Shown piece after piece: positions 45,530 through 55,508 of a stretch of DNA of 64,000 nt. The stretch's first letter is position 1. Every line of letters begins with the position of its first letter. Below the pieces are notes generated by a model. It had not been told where the DNA came from. It worked only from the letters and a program-made list of their open reading frames with translations, and did no database searches. This DNA comes from Phocoena phocoena (taxonomy: Eukaryota; Chordata; Mammalia; Artiodactyla; Phocoenidae): the NCBI RefSeq assembly GCF_963924675.1, contig NC_089220.1, positions 81,533,168-81,597,167 on the forward strand, written 5' to 3'. A program made the translations under genes and the position numbers.

Positions 45530-45717
45530 CAGTGGTTCTCAATCTTGGCGGTACATTGGATCCACCTGGGGAGCTTAAAAAACAAACAAACAAAACCAAT
45601 GGCTTGGCCTCACGCCTAGAAATTCTGATTTAATTGGTTTGGAGTATAGTCTGAACATGAGGATCTTCTAAAGCTCCCCAGATGATTCTAGCATGTAAAC
45701 AATTTTGAGAATCACTA
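45530..45717 (+). mobile_element. MER5-like hAT element
   Basis: Starts 'CAGTGGTTCTCAATCTTGGC', has 'cattggatccacctggggag', 'gaaattctgatttaattggt' and 'aaagctccccagatgattct', and ends 'ttttgagaatcacta'. A short (AAAC)n run lies near 45583-45596. Confidence 0.85.
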
Positions 45718-46594
45718 TTTCAAGAAGAAAAACAGCTGAATTGATCCATGAGGAAAGTCAATGAAATAGTTAAAAATAATCTGTGTGTTTCGCATCTCCC
45801 TGTTGGAAAACAAAGAACAGCTGCTAAAATCGAACCATAGGTGACTAAGGTTAACGATAGCCTCACTGGCTCTCTACTTCACATATAGATGACCCTCTTT
45901 GGCACTCGATTTGTTTGTATGATGCAATCCTTTACGCCCAGGACTTAGTGTGCTGGGCTGAGGAAAAAGATGTAAATGCAGGCTAAGAATATCTTGTCCC
46001 TCAGAAAATTTGAAGCCCACTGGAACTATATAATTAATACCACAAAATAATAAAATAGAGTGTAGGAATTAACTGAGACAACAGAAGTTCAAGAGGTGGA
46101 AACAAGCTACACTGAGGCTGGGCAGATCGAAAGAGACAAGAGGATGTGGGTCTTAAGTGATCTTGGGAGCATGAAAAGGAGTAAACCCAGGCAAGGAAGA
46201 AGGAATAACAATCATAGAAAAAAGAGAACAGGGAAGAGACCTGCCTTATTGCCCCCAGGGCTGGAGTTGGCAGTAGGAAGAAATCAGCTCTCTCTCTAGT
46301 TGAAGTTGGCCAATAACCAGTAGCCATTATTACATCTTGTTTTTCAGAGAACACTTCTTCTTGGGCATCTCCCCTCATAGTGAAGAGGACTGATTCTGTT
46401 TTTCCATTTTCCTCCATCAGAAAAGGGACTAATCTTTGATTTCTGAATGCTTTGATGTGAACAAAGGACCTCCCAGGTCCTCCAGTCCTCCTGTCATAGG
46501 TAGATAAAATAGCGTTTCATATTTTAATGGTATATTTTGATCACTCAGGTACAAGTGTACCTAAAGAGAAATCAAATCACAGCTATACCATATT
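45718..46594. other. No gene or clear repeat seen
   Basis: Unique-looking sequence. The 127-residue minus-strand frame at 46034-46417 is the longest non-repeat frame in the window. It has no recognisable domain, no splice context and low-complexity Phe/Ser-rich stretches, so I treat it as chance. Confidence 0.5.
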
Positions 46595-46795
46595 ACGTCT
46601 TTACTAAGTGCCAGGCATGGTGAGAAGCACTGCACATACAGTATTTTATTTAATTTTCACAACATTTCATTAGGAAACTATTATCCCCATTTTTTCAGAT
46701 GAAAATCATAAAGTTCAGAGAAGGTAAGTAATTTGCCCAAGTTCACACAGTAAGTGGTAGAGTCTAGACTTGTGCCATGTCTACCTTATTCTAAA
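46595..46795 (-). mobile_element. MIR, antisense
   Basis: 'actaagtgccaggcatggtg', 'actattatccccatttttt', 'agtaatttgcccaagttcac' and 'agtaagtggtagagtctaga' are clear MIR landmarks in reverse. Confidence 0.93.
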
Positions 46796-46889
46796 GTTTA
46801 ACTTGTAGGTACTTCCTTTTACAAAGTTTATAACAGACAAGAAATTAAGATTCTTGATATGACTTTACTACACTTAAGACCTCATGATT

Positions 46890-47050
46890 ACCATGCAGCA
46901 GAAACACCTGTGATACATTTTTAAACTGTAGAGCTTGGATCCCACCTTGGAACTACTGAATGAGAATATCCAGGGCAGAGCCTGGAAATCTGTAATAGTC
47001 TCTAAGCCCCACAGGTGTTTATGATGTGCAGCCTGGATGGAGAACAATGA
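46890..47050 (+). mobile_element. MER5-like hAT fragment
   Basis: 'gcagcagaaacacctgtgat', 'ggatcccaccttggaactac', 'tgaatgagaatatccagggc' and 'cctggaaatctgtaatagtc' fit MER5A order. Confidence 0.7.
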
Positions 47051-48840
47051 TCCTATTTAGTGGCAAGAGCTGGGAAACGTGTGTGGCCTAGATGCTACTT
47101 CCTTTGCTTATATGCAGGTCTGCATAAGGCTCCTCACCTAGAAATAAGGGTAGCATCTTTCTATTCAAACCACTAGAAACAACCATAATAAGGAAAACAG
47201 TGATGATGATAATTAATAGAAGCAAGTTTGAGAAGACACTCTACCTTGGAGGAGCTCAACCAATCCCAAATTCAGGGAAATTATGAAATGTCACTATTTC
47301 TAGTTAGCAATGGGATTGTTGCATTCTTCCAAAAAATATATTAAAACATACTATACTAGCACTGTTGTTTATGGTTTGCAGATGTGCTTCTGGAGCTGAA
47401 GCCTGTTGGAGATGAATCCAGTTGCTGGCTTTGGTCATTTCAGCATATATTTTTTGCATCCTTAGAAATTATTTTATTTAAGTACTAAGAAAGGTCAGAT
47501 TTGAGCATCATCAAATAATGGCAGTCTTGTTAATCATGATCTCAACGGCTTTAGATGTTTTTACAACCAGCATGTGGTTACTTTAGGCAAAGGGGTTTGG
47601 GATAACCACAGCAGGCTACGAGAACCAAAGTGGAGAGTATTTGGAAATAAAGTGGGATACATAAGTTTGGGTCAATCCTTCATCCTTTTGGGGAGCAACA
47701 ATTAATATCCATGTTATTCAGAGGACCATTCTGAAATAATTATACTTAAAACTGAATTTTCTTTCCTTGGGGGCAAAAGACTATGACTCAAGTGCTGTCT
47801 ATGTGAAATGAGACCTGTAAAAGAAACTCAGCATTCTCTCATCATCCTTAAGAACTGAGGCACAAAGTAGAAGGCAAAAATGAAACTAAGCTTCATAAGA
47901 TTTATAAAGCATCTATCAATCGTTTGTTTGATTGTGGCATATTTGAAGCTCTGTACTAATACGTTGTTTCATAAGCAATTGAAAACCACCAAGAAATGTT
48001 TTTGTGTTGAGTTGTTTGACATTCCCTAGGTATAAATGCAAGAGAATATAAGTGATAGGTCAACTTCTGGAGGTAGGAGGTTTACCTATCATTAGATCTT
48101 ATGTAACAACTTATAACTGCCTAGGCTTTCAAAAATAGACAAGGACATAGCAATTAAAGAGCAGTTTTGGGACACATAAACCCACTCCAAGCAATAAAAT
48201 TAAGGCCATAAATTTATTTGCCTACCAGCTCCTGCATATTCATTTGTTGCTACAAATGGTTTAATATAAACAGGGAGGACAAACTACCTAACATCCCCAC
48301 ATTCTGTGATTCCCTAGGAAGTGGCAATTATCAGTGGAAATTAACAGAGAGAGAAAGTGGAAGAGAGCAATTAACATCATAATTTGTCTTTATCAAATCC
48401 AAATTGCAACAGATTTTTTTAGTGGCTAGTTTTATACAATTAGAACCCTCTGCCATTTGATGAGAACACATTGTTGGAACTTATTCTTAGAGCAATCTCA
48501 CCTAGCAGAAACATCTCCAAAGCATCAACTGAAAAATAGACCTGTACTTAGCAGAGGAAAACCTAGAATAGCAAGGTATGTAGAACAGTTTTACATAAAT
48601 ACCTTTGAAATCATAGGTTTACAATTATCTACCAAATACTGGTGGCAATTCTGAAAGCACCACTGCTGGATAGAGGATCCTCCGCTTCAAACATCATTAC
48701 ACCAAGACCCACTCTTCTCAGCAGTGATTCTTTGCTCTCAGTAAGTAGAACAGACTCACTTTGCCAAGGTGAAGAAAGGTAAAAGGCCAAGTGACATTAA
48801 CAGTTTTTAAAGTGAATTCCCCATTTTACATCTTAGTTCT
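47051..48840. other. No gene or recognised repeat: longest repeat-poor stretch
   Basis: About 1.8 kb without any interspersed element I recognise. AT-rich with many TAATTA/ATTTAA-like words. No open frame of note. A conserved non-coding element is possible but cannot be judged from one sequence. Confidence 0.5.
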
Positions 48841-48844
48841 AGAT

Positions 48845-48995
48845 TTATAGAATCATAAAACATTCCATCTGGAAAGAACCTTGAAGATCATCAAGCAACC
48901 CGTTTATTTTACAGGCGAGGAAACTCAGACCTAGAGGACTTAAGTAGCTAGTTCAAGGCCATATTCCTAGTTCACTGCTGAACCACTAGGTACAT
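48845..48995 (-). mobile_element. MIR- or L3-like fragment, antisense
   Basis: 'tagaatcataaaacattcca', 'aaccttgaagatcatcaagc' and 'ttacaggcgaggaaactcag' are in the order of an ancient mammalian SINE/LINE tail. The family is uncertain. Confidence 0.65.
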
Positions 48996-49294
48996 CATCA
49001 GTGCCCCAGCTTATTAGAGAGAAAGAGACAGATTTCCCTGTCACATTCTACCAACTAGAAATTCTTTGAGGTTAACAACTAGTTCTTTTTTTTTTTTTCC
49101 GGAAGGCACTAAACCCATTGGTCATTCCCATATTAATGCCTTGAGTGCTTTAGACAGGCAACATCTAGATGTTTCTGTGAAAGTGTGAAAGGGAGGTTTG
49201 TTTGCAACTATGTGGAGGGGAGCAGAGAGACTCTATCCCACAGGAATGTAGGAGGTTTGCTGAACTTGCCATCATATTTTAAAATGTCTATCCC
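48996..49294. other. No gene or clear repeat seen
   Basis: Unique-looking sequence. T-run at about 49087-49098. Confidence 0.45.
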
Positions 49295-49492
49295 TAGGTC
49301 CTAACTTACTACTTGTATGACCTTAAGAAAGTTACTTGATGTCCCTATGCCTCAATTTTCTCATTTAACCAGGATAATAACAATTACTTCCAAGGTTGGC
49401 ATAAAATTAGATTTCAGGTTGTTAATTATGAAAATACCAAGGAAAATGCCTGGCATTTAGTAGGTGCTCATTAAACATTAGTTCTCTTTATT
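49295..49492 (+). mobile_element. MIR, sense
   Basis: 'gtatgaccttaagaaagtta', 'atgcctcaattttctcattt' and 'atgcctggcatttagtaggt' are MIR landmarks in order. Confidence 0.9.
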
Positions 49493-49554
49493 TTTCTTTT
49501 CATTCACCATTACCTCTGCCAGAAAGGTCTAATAAAATCAAAGTGGTTTCTAGA

Positions 49555-49690
49555 TCCCTGGGCTTAAATTTCCTTATCCATAAAATAGAGATAAGATAGC
49601 CTACTTCATGGGGTCCTTGTGAAGATAGAACATGATAATGTCTATGAACGTGCTTTGTAAAGTATACACTATTATACACATAGGGAATTG
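49555..49690 (+). mobile_element. Second MIR fragment, sense
   Basis: 'ccctgggcttaaatttcctt', 'atccataaaatagagataag' and 'cttcatggggtccttgtgaa' fit the MIR middle and 3' parts. It lies about 60 bp behind the previous MIR in the same orientation. Confidence 0.75.
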
Positions 49691-50198
49691 AGGCTGTAAT
49701 TGTTATGATCCACACCCCAGTACTCCAGACTCAACGCTATGTCTTCCAATCGGCTTCAGACACCTTCATCTCTCCCCTCCAAGTACCTGACCCTCTTCCT
49801 CCAGTTCCTAACTTGCCTTTTTCTCTGGTCAAATGAACAGTTTGCTCAGTCTTTGCTGTATGCTGGGATACATAACAAAGCCCAGACTCTACTCTACCCA
49901 ACTCCTTTTCAGTGTATGTGTATTATCTCATTTGGCACTCACCACACATTGTTAGCCATCTTTTTGTACTTATATATTTGGATTCCTCTACTAGATTTCT
50001 GTACTCTTCAAGGAAAAATAATACGTTTTTTTGTTTTTGTTTGGGTTTTTTGTTTTTTGCAAACTCACAAGTCTAGCAGAGTACTTTGATCTGAGAAAGT
50101 TTCACAATACCTATCTGTTGAGTGATCAACAGATTACAGTATTGAATTTGGTCAATAACTTTGTTTTAGTTACTCTACTTATATTAAAAATTACCAGA
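49691..50198. other. No gene; possibly diverged L2
   Basis: Pyrimidine-rich with an L2-like texture at 49850-50030 but no firm landmark. The 116-residue frame at 49739-50089 is Leu/Phe/Ser-rich, with no recognisable domain. Confidence 0.4.
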
Positions 50199-50310
50199 GG
50201 AAATTCCCTGGTGGTCCAGTGGTTCGGACTCTGCACTCTCACTGAAGGGTCCCCGGTTTGATCTCTGGTGGGGGATCTAAGATCCTGCTAGCTACGTGGT
50301 ATGGACAAAA
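50199..50310 (+). mobile_element. Short CHR-type SINE head
   Basis: 'GGAAATTCCCTGGTGGTCCA' head and 'ccccggtttgatctctggt' B-box region. The element stops near 'gtatggacaaaagtaaaaat' and passes into an A-rich tail repeat. I see no clear target-site duplication because the tail has expanded. Confidence 0.85.
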
Positions 50311-50450
50311 GTAAAAATAGTTTAAAAAAAATAGTTTTAAAAAAATAGTTAAAAAAAAAGTTAAAAAATAGTTAAATAAAAAAATAGTTTAAAAATATAG
50401 TTAAAAAAATAGTTAAAATAGTTAAAAAAATAGTTAAAATAAAAAAAAAC
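50311..50450 (+). repeat. (AATAGTTAAAAA)n-like tail minisatellite
   Basis: Roughly ten irregular copies of an 'atagttaaaaaa' unit made only of A, T and one G. It arose from the A-tail of the SINE in front of it. It gives a spurious Leu/Phe/Ile frame on the minus strand. Confidence 0.95.
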
Positions 50451-50454
50451 ACAG

Positions 50455-50935
50455 AAAACTTAGTGGAGTAAGACAACCATTTATTATGCTTGTGGATTCT
50501 GTAGGTCAGGAATTTGGAGAGGGCACAGAGGGAATGGTTCTTCTCTTTTCCTAGGTGGCTGACACTAAAAGGCTTAAAGCAGGAGGCTATAATCATCTGA
50601 AGATTATTTGCTCACAGTTAATGGTAGCTGTCCCTGAGAACTTAATAGGAGCTATTGACTGGAACACACATACATGGTCTCTTCACATGACCGGGGCTTC
50701 TTCACAATATTGTGCCTGCAAAAAAGAGTCAGGCAGAAGCTGTGTCTTTCATACCACCCAGCTTCAGAAGCCACGCAGCATCACTTCTGTCATATTCTAC
50801 TGGTCAGAGAAGTCACCAGTGCACCTAGGTTCAAGAGGAGAGGAAGGTTCACCTCTAGTCGGGTTCTAAAGGAACATGTAAGAGTAGAAATGCCACTGTA
50901 CCCATTTTGGGGGGAAATGTAATCTGACACAAACC
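50455..50935 (+). mobile_element. Ancient LTR-like repeat, copy B
   Basis: 'acttagtggagtaagacaac', 'ggtcaggaatttggagaggg', 'aatcatctgaagatt' and 'cacttctgtcatattctact' share order with copy A at 40525-41070. Same uncertain family. Confidence 0.55.
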
Positions 50936-52039
50936 TTTATTTTTCTAATGAACTAACACCAAGTTTTTCTGTGTTTTAAATTTAAGGGGCTGTCTTACTT
51001 AAGTCTCTAAATAGATGACCAGAAATCCAGAGGTCATTTGTTTTACAAATTGAGAAAGCAAGACATGGAAAAGACGTGAGCATAGTGAATATGGGTCCAA
51101 ACAGCCCTCTGCATTGCTGATTAACTGGATATTCAGGGCAACAGAATCATTAGTTACTATTTAGGTAATACGTAAGTAGTCCCATATTTGGCATTGGGTT
51201 TGAACTTCTTTTTCTCCCCCAAAAGATGCCTTATCCTTGTTGATACCACAAAGCTGGCTCCCTGATTGATTTCCCTGCCCTGAGAGCTGACTCCTTCCTT
51301 GGCTGAAATAACAATCTATTTATGATGCTGACATACTCAATAGCTTACCTGTGATTGCATGGCTAAGGAAGAGTAGAAGACTGTTTTTCAAGTTTATATG
51401 TTCTTTACTTTTCTGTAAGAGGTTCAGGGCTCCCTATTATCGACACTTATCCACCCCTAACCACCAAAAAACAAAGAAAAACAAACAAACATGGATAATG
51501 TGGCAAATAAAGGCATTACAGTCCACAGAGTATGAAAAACTAACCTGCAGACATCTATTATCATAACAGTGAAGCAAGCTTCTCTAAGAAAGGTGCACAA
51601 TAGAAGTTCTTCCAGGATCAGTTTAGTACAGAAAACTTGTTCTCTTCCAAGACATGCAGCAGGCAAAACTATGAGACAGTAAAGTTTGTATTTTACCCTT
51701 CCTCCATGCATTTACACGCGCGCGCACACACACACACACACACCTCCTGTTAGTTCTCATTCCTGCTCTGTCCACACTTAACAACACAGACTACCATGAT
51801 AGCTACTCACCCTGTTCTTCTGGTCTGCTAAGAAGGTTTCTTTAATATTCTCCATATAAAAAACTACATGATCTTCTAGGTTGTTCATCCCCCTTCTCAG
51901 AGTCCTGAAGCCAATTTGTTCTACTGGTCATGATTAATTGGTTAATTAGTTATTCCTTCCAGTTAAACTATTTGTTATTAAGATCTTCTGGGGACATAGA
52001 TCCTTGGACTGCAAAAAAACAGTAACAAGAATCAGCACT
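50936..52039. other. No gene; CG/CA microsatellite at 51714-51743
   Basis: Unique-looking sequence. The microsatellite is a (CG)4-5 run followed by (CA)n, read 'acacgcgcgcgcacacac'. Confidence 0.7.
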
Positions 52040-52610
52040 ACTTAGCAAAAGCCTTAAAAGAGTGAAAATCTTTTGACCTGCCAATTAGACTTCTGGGAAT
52101 ATATGCCAGGTAAATCATTGAACCCAAAGATGTGTGTAATGTAGATGTTTACCACCATGTTACTTATCATAATGAAAATTTAGAAATAATCTGAATATCT
52201 AAAAGTAGGGGAATTGTTAAATACAGTAGAATATATCCAATTAGTGAAATAATGGCAAGGAATTCACATAATGGGATAATATACAAATCTTTAAAACAAT
52301 AAATTAAATATATATTTATTGGTGTAGAAATTCTTTGATAATATGAAATATAAAAAGTAGGTTATATAGCATAATATAGAGAACCATCTGGTCTTTGTAA
52401 ATATATTTTTCTTATGTATAAAATTTTTCATATGCATGTTCTTCCAGTAAAACCCTGGAAGGATATCCACCAAAATGTGTTATAAAGCCTCTGGCAGATG
52501 TTTTGGGATTATTTTAATTTTTATTATTTTTGCTTACTTGAATTTTCTACTTTTACCCAATGATGAGTAATACTTATATTTCTTTTACAGTTAAATAAGT
52601 TAAAAATTAG
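52040..52610 (+). mobile_element. Ancient L1M-type 3' fragment, sense
   Basis: 'ccaattagacttctgggaat', 'ccatgttacttatcataatg', 'ggggaattgttaaatacagt' and 'cttgaattttctacttttac' keep the L1 3' order. Confidence 0.7.
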
Positions 52611-52690
52611 AGGTAAGTCAGTAGAAAATGTATTTTAACCAAATAGAGTTTTCCATTTTCCATCAAATATACCATGTACACATTGGTGTA

Positions 52691-52890
52691 TTTAAAACTG
52701 ATAACCAACAAGGACCTACTGTGTAGCACAGGGAACTCTGCTCAATATTCTGTAATAGCCTAAATGGGAAAAGAATTTGAAAAAGAATAGATACATGTAC
52801 ACGTATCTGTAACTGAATCACTTTGTTGTACACCTGAAACTAACACAACATTGCTAATCAACTATACTCCAATATAAAATTAAAATTTTT
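52691..52890 (+). mobile_element. L1 3' end, mid-age type
   Basis: 'accaacaaggacctactgtg', 'agcacagggaactctgctca', 'gtaactgaatcactttgttg' and 'caactatactccaatataaa'. Confidence 0.9.
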
Positions 52891-53724
52891 TAAAAATTTT
52901 ATCCCATAATCAGCCATCCATTCTGTCCATGGGTAGTCTAAGTTTTAAGGGGCATTAGGTAATTATTTTATCAAAGTATATCAAGGACACAAATCTTACA
53001 GTTCAATACATGTATTACAGTAGGTAATTATCTTAAAATGAAAATGGAGATCAATATCTGTACCTATAACAAAGGATAAATAAGAAGTAGAAATTCAGGT
53101 GTCAAGGTGATGTCTCTCCATTCCCCAAGTTCAATCAAAGTCACATGAAGGGACTGCCAGTCAGGGAGTCAACACACTAGGGAGCAATCAACCTTTGCTG
53201 CTAAGTAATAAGTGGGAGAACATTGTACTTACAGAAATTTTCTCAGGAAAATTGAAATATGTGGCTTAAAGAAATACTTGGATAAGGCAAGCACTAGGAT
53301 GCGGTGTGAGGCCTCCCAAGGGGAATGTTTAAGGCCCATTTTCTAAGGAGGTGGGTCAAGTTAACTTCAGGGTGTCTGATTGCTAAATGGTGTATTGTGA
53401 ATTCAGGGACAGCACTAAAGTGCTTGGACCTTAAAAGAATAGGCCGAGCTCTGCTTCCAGTGGTTTTTCTTCTATGCTTTCCCCCTGTAGTGCTCAGACT
53501 CTCCTGCACATAAATATTTAAATATTTAAAGAAAGCTGATTTGTAGGGGTGCCAAAGTTTTAGTCTGCCCGGGACACTCATATGCTTCATTCCAATTCTG
53601 AATCCAGCATATAAATTCTCAGGACTCAAGTCTCACCAACAGTATTGGAGCTTCTGCCTCCAAATGGCATCTTCATAGGACTAAATTTATAGCCATTAAG
53701 AGATGTGCTATAAAAACGCCTTAA
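52891..53724. other. No gene or clear repeat seen
   Basis: Unique-looking sequence. The 111-residue minus frame at 53294-53629 has no recognisable domain. Confidence 0.5.
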
Positions 53725-53915
53725 AGATAAACAACAAGGACCTACTGTATATAGCTCAGGGAACTATATTCAATATCTTATAATAACCTATAATGGAAAA
53801 GAATCTGAAAAATAATATATATATATATACACATATATATGTAACTGAATCACTTTACATCTGAAACACTAAATCAACTACACTTCAATAAAAAATAAAT
53901 AACAACAACAACAAA
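53725..53915 (+). mobile_element. Second L1 3' end of the same type
   Basis: 'aacaacaaggacctactgta', 'gctcagggaactatattcaa' and 'aactgaatcactttacatct', ending in an (AAC)n-like tail. It lies about 830 bp behind the copy at 52691 in the same orientation and of the same subtype. Confidence 0.9.
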
Positions 53916-54453
53916 ACTTTTAAAGAATTCTCATTAATAAGACTTTTGATACCAGAGTGTAAGAGGATATGCTATATTCTCTCATCTTGTATTATATTCT
54001 CCCCTCTTGTTTCTTTGAATTGTCCAAATTATTTGCCCTTAATATTTTGGTTCTATATAAATAAAATTAAGGTAATATTATTAGAATTACTAGAAATATT
54101 CCCCTTTGGAAATGGTGAAGTACTCCCTACATTCATTGGTTGAACATATTCTACATGAGTTCAAAGGAGTTATAAACAAGTCAGTTGATGACAGCCTGTC
54201 TGGTAGGTATAGTGGCAGAAAGATACATGGCACATGGCGTGTCGTGGGAAGAGAGCATGACCACCTGAAACACTGGAGAGCATGCACACTAAAAGAAGAG
54301 GTGACCACTAGACAAAAGAGGGGGAAATATCATGTCCCACAGCAACATCTACTTGAGCAATTTCCCAAAGTTTGTTCTATAGAGTAGCAGTTCAAAGGGA
54401 TGCTAATCATCAATAAAAGGGTCTGTGAAAAAACGTTTAAAAAACACTGGGTT
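53916..54453. other. No gene or clear repeat seen
   Basis: Unique-looking sequence. The 93-residue frame at 54106-54387 has no recognisable domain. Confidence 0.5.
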
Positions 54454-54661
54454 GGGCTTCCCTAGTGGCGCAGTGGTTGAGAGTCCGCCTGCCAATGCAG
54501 GGGACATGTGTTCGTGACCCGGTCCGGGAAGATCCCACATGCCGCAGAGCGGCTGGGCCCGTGAGCCGTGGCTGCTGAGCCTGCGCGTCCGGGGCCTGTG
54601 CTCCGCAACGGGAGAGGCCACAACAGTGAGAGGCCTGCGTACCACAAAAAAAAAAAAAAAA
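54454..54661 (+). mobile_element. CHR SINE (young cetacean type) abutting an L1
   Basis: Head 'GGGCTTCCCTAGTGGCGCAG', the young 3' end 'GTGAGAGGCCTGCGTACCAC' and about 18 A. L1 sequence starts immediately after the A-run. No target-site duplication is visible around the SINE alone. Confidence 0.95.
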
Positions 54662-55008
54662 AATCTAGAAACAATAAATGCTGGAGAGGGTGTGGAGAAA
54701 AAGGAACACTCTTGCCCTGTTGGTGGGAATGCAAATTGATACAGCCACTATGGAGAACAGTATGGAGGTTCCTTAAAAAACTAAAAACAGAATTACCATA
54801 CGACCCAGAAATCCCACTACTGGGCATATACCCTGAGAAAACCATAATTCAAAAAGAGTCACGTACCAAAATATTCATTGCAGCTCTATTTACAATAGCC
54901 AGGACATGGAAACAATCTAAGTGTCCATCAACAGATGAATGGATAAAGAAGATGTGGCACATATATACAATGGAATATTACTCAGCCATAAAAAAGAAAC
55001 GAAATTGA
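54662..55008 (+). pseudogene. L1 ORF2 C-terminal remnant, in frame with SINE-derived codons
   Basis: The frame has [35 protein letters not shown] and MEYYSAI, the ORF2 C-terminal domain, and stops early at about 55006-55008. Reading back through the junction, the same frame stays open into the SINE as far as an ATG at 54568. The composite frame is 146 codons. Confidence 0.9.
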
Positions 55009-55508
55009 GTTATTTGTAGTGAGGTGGATGGACCTAGAGTCTGTCATACAGAGTGAAGTAAGTCAGAAAGAGAAAAACAAATATCATATGCTAACACATA
55101 TATATGGAATCTAAGAAAAAAAAAAGGTCATGAAGAACCTTTCATGGGGTTTTTGGGGTGGATGGGAATAAAGATGGGAATAAAGACACAGACCTACTAG
55201 AGAAAGGACTTGAGGATATGGGGAGGGGGAAGGGTAAGCTGGGACGAAGTGAAAGAGTGGCATGGACATAGATACACTACCAAATGTAAAATAGATAGCT
55301 AGTGGGAAGCAGCTGCATAGCACAGGGAGATCAGCTCAGTGGTTTGTGACCACCTAGAGGGGTGAGATAGGGAGGGTGGGAGGGAGGGAGACACAAGAGG
55401 GAAGAGTTATGGGAACATATGTATATGTATAACTGATTCACTTTGTTATAAAGCAGAAACTAACATACCATTGTAAAGCAATTATACTCCAATAAAGATG
55501 TTAAAAAA
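54662..55508 (+). mobile_element. 5'-truncated young L1, sense, fused to the SINE
   Basis: Starts in the ORF2 C-terminal region ('acaataaatgctggagaggg') and runs through the 3'UTR to 'ttatactccaataaagatgt' plus a short A-tail. No L1 sequence precedes the SINE, so the SINE did not simply land inside a longer L1. Confidence 0.95.

Noticed and set aside
46034..46417. 127-codon minus-strand frame
   Set aside because: Longest non-repeat frame, but no recognisable domain, splice context or promoter, and its composition is what pyrimidine-rich DNA gives by chance.
50372..50596. Hydrophobic minus-strand frame with repeated FLTI units
   Set aside because: It is translation of the A/T-rich SINE tail repeat.
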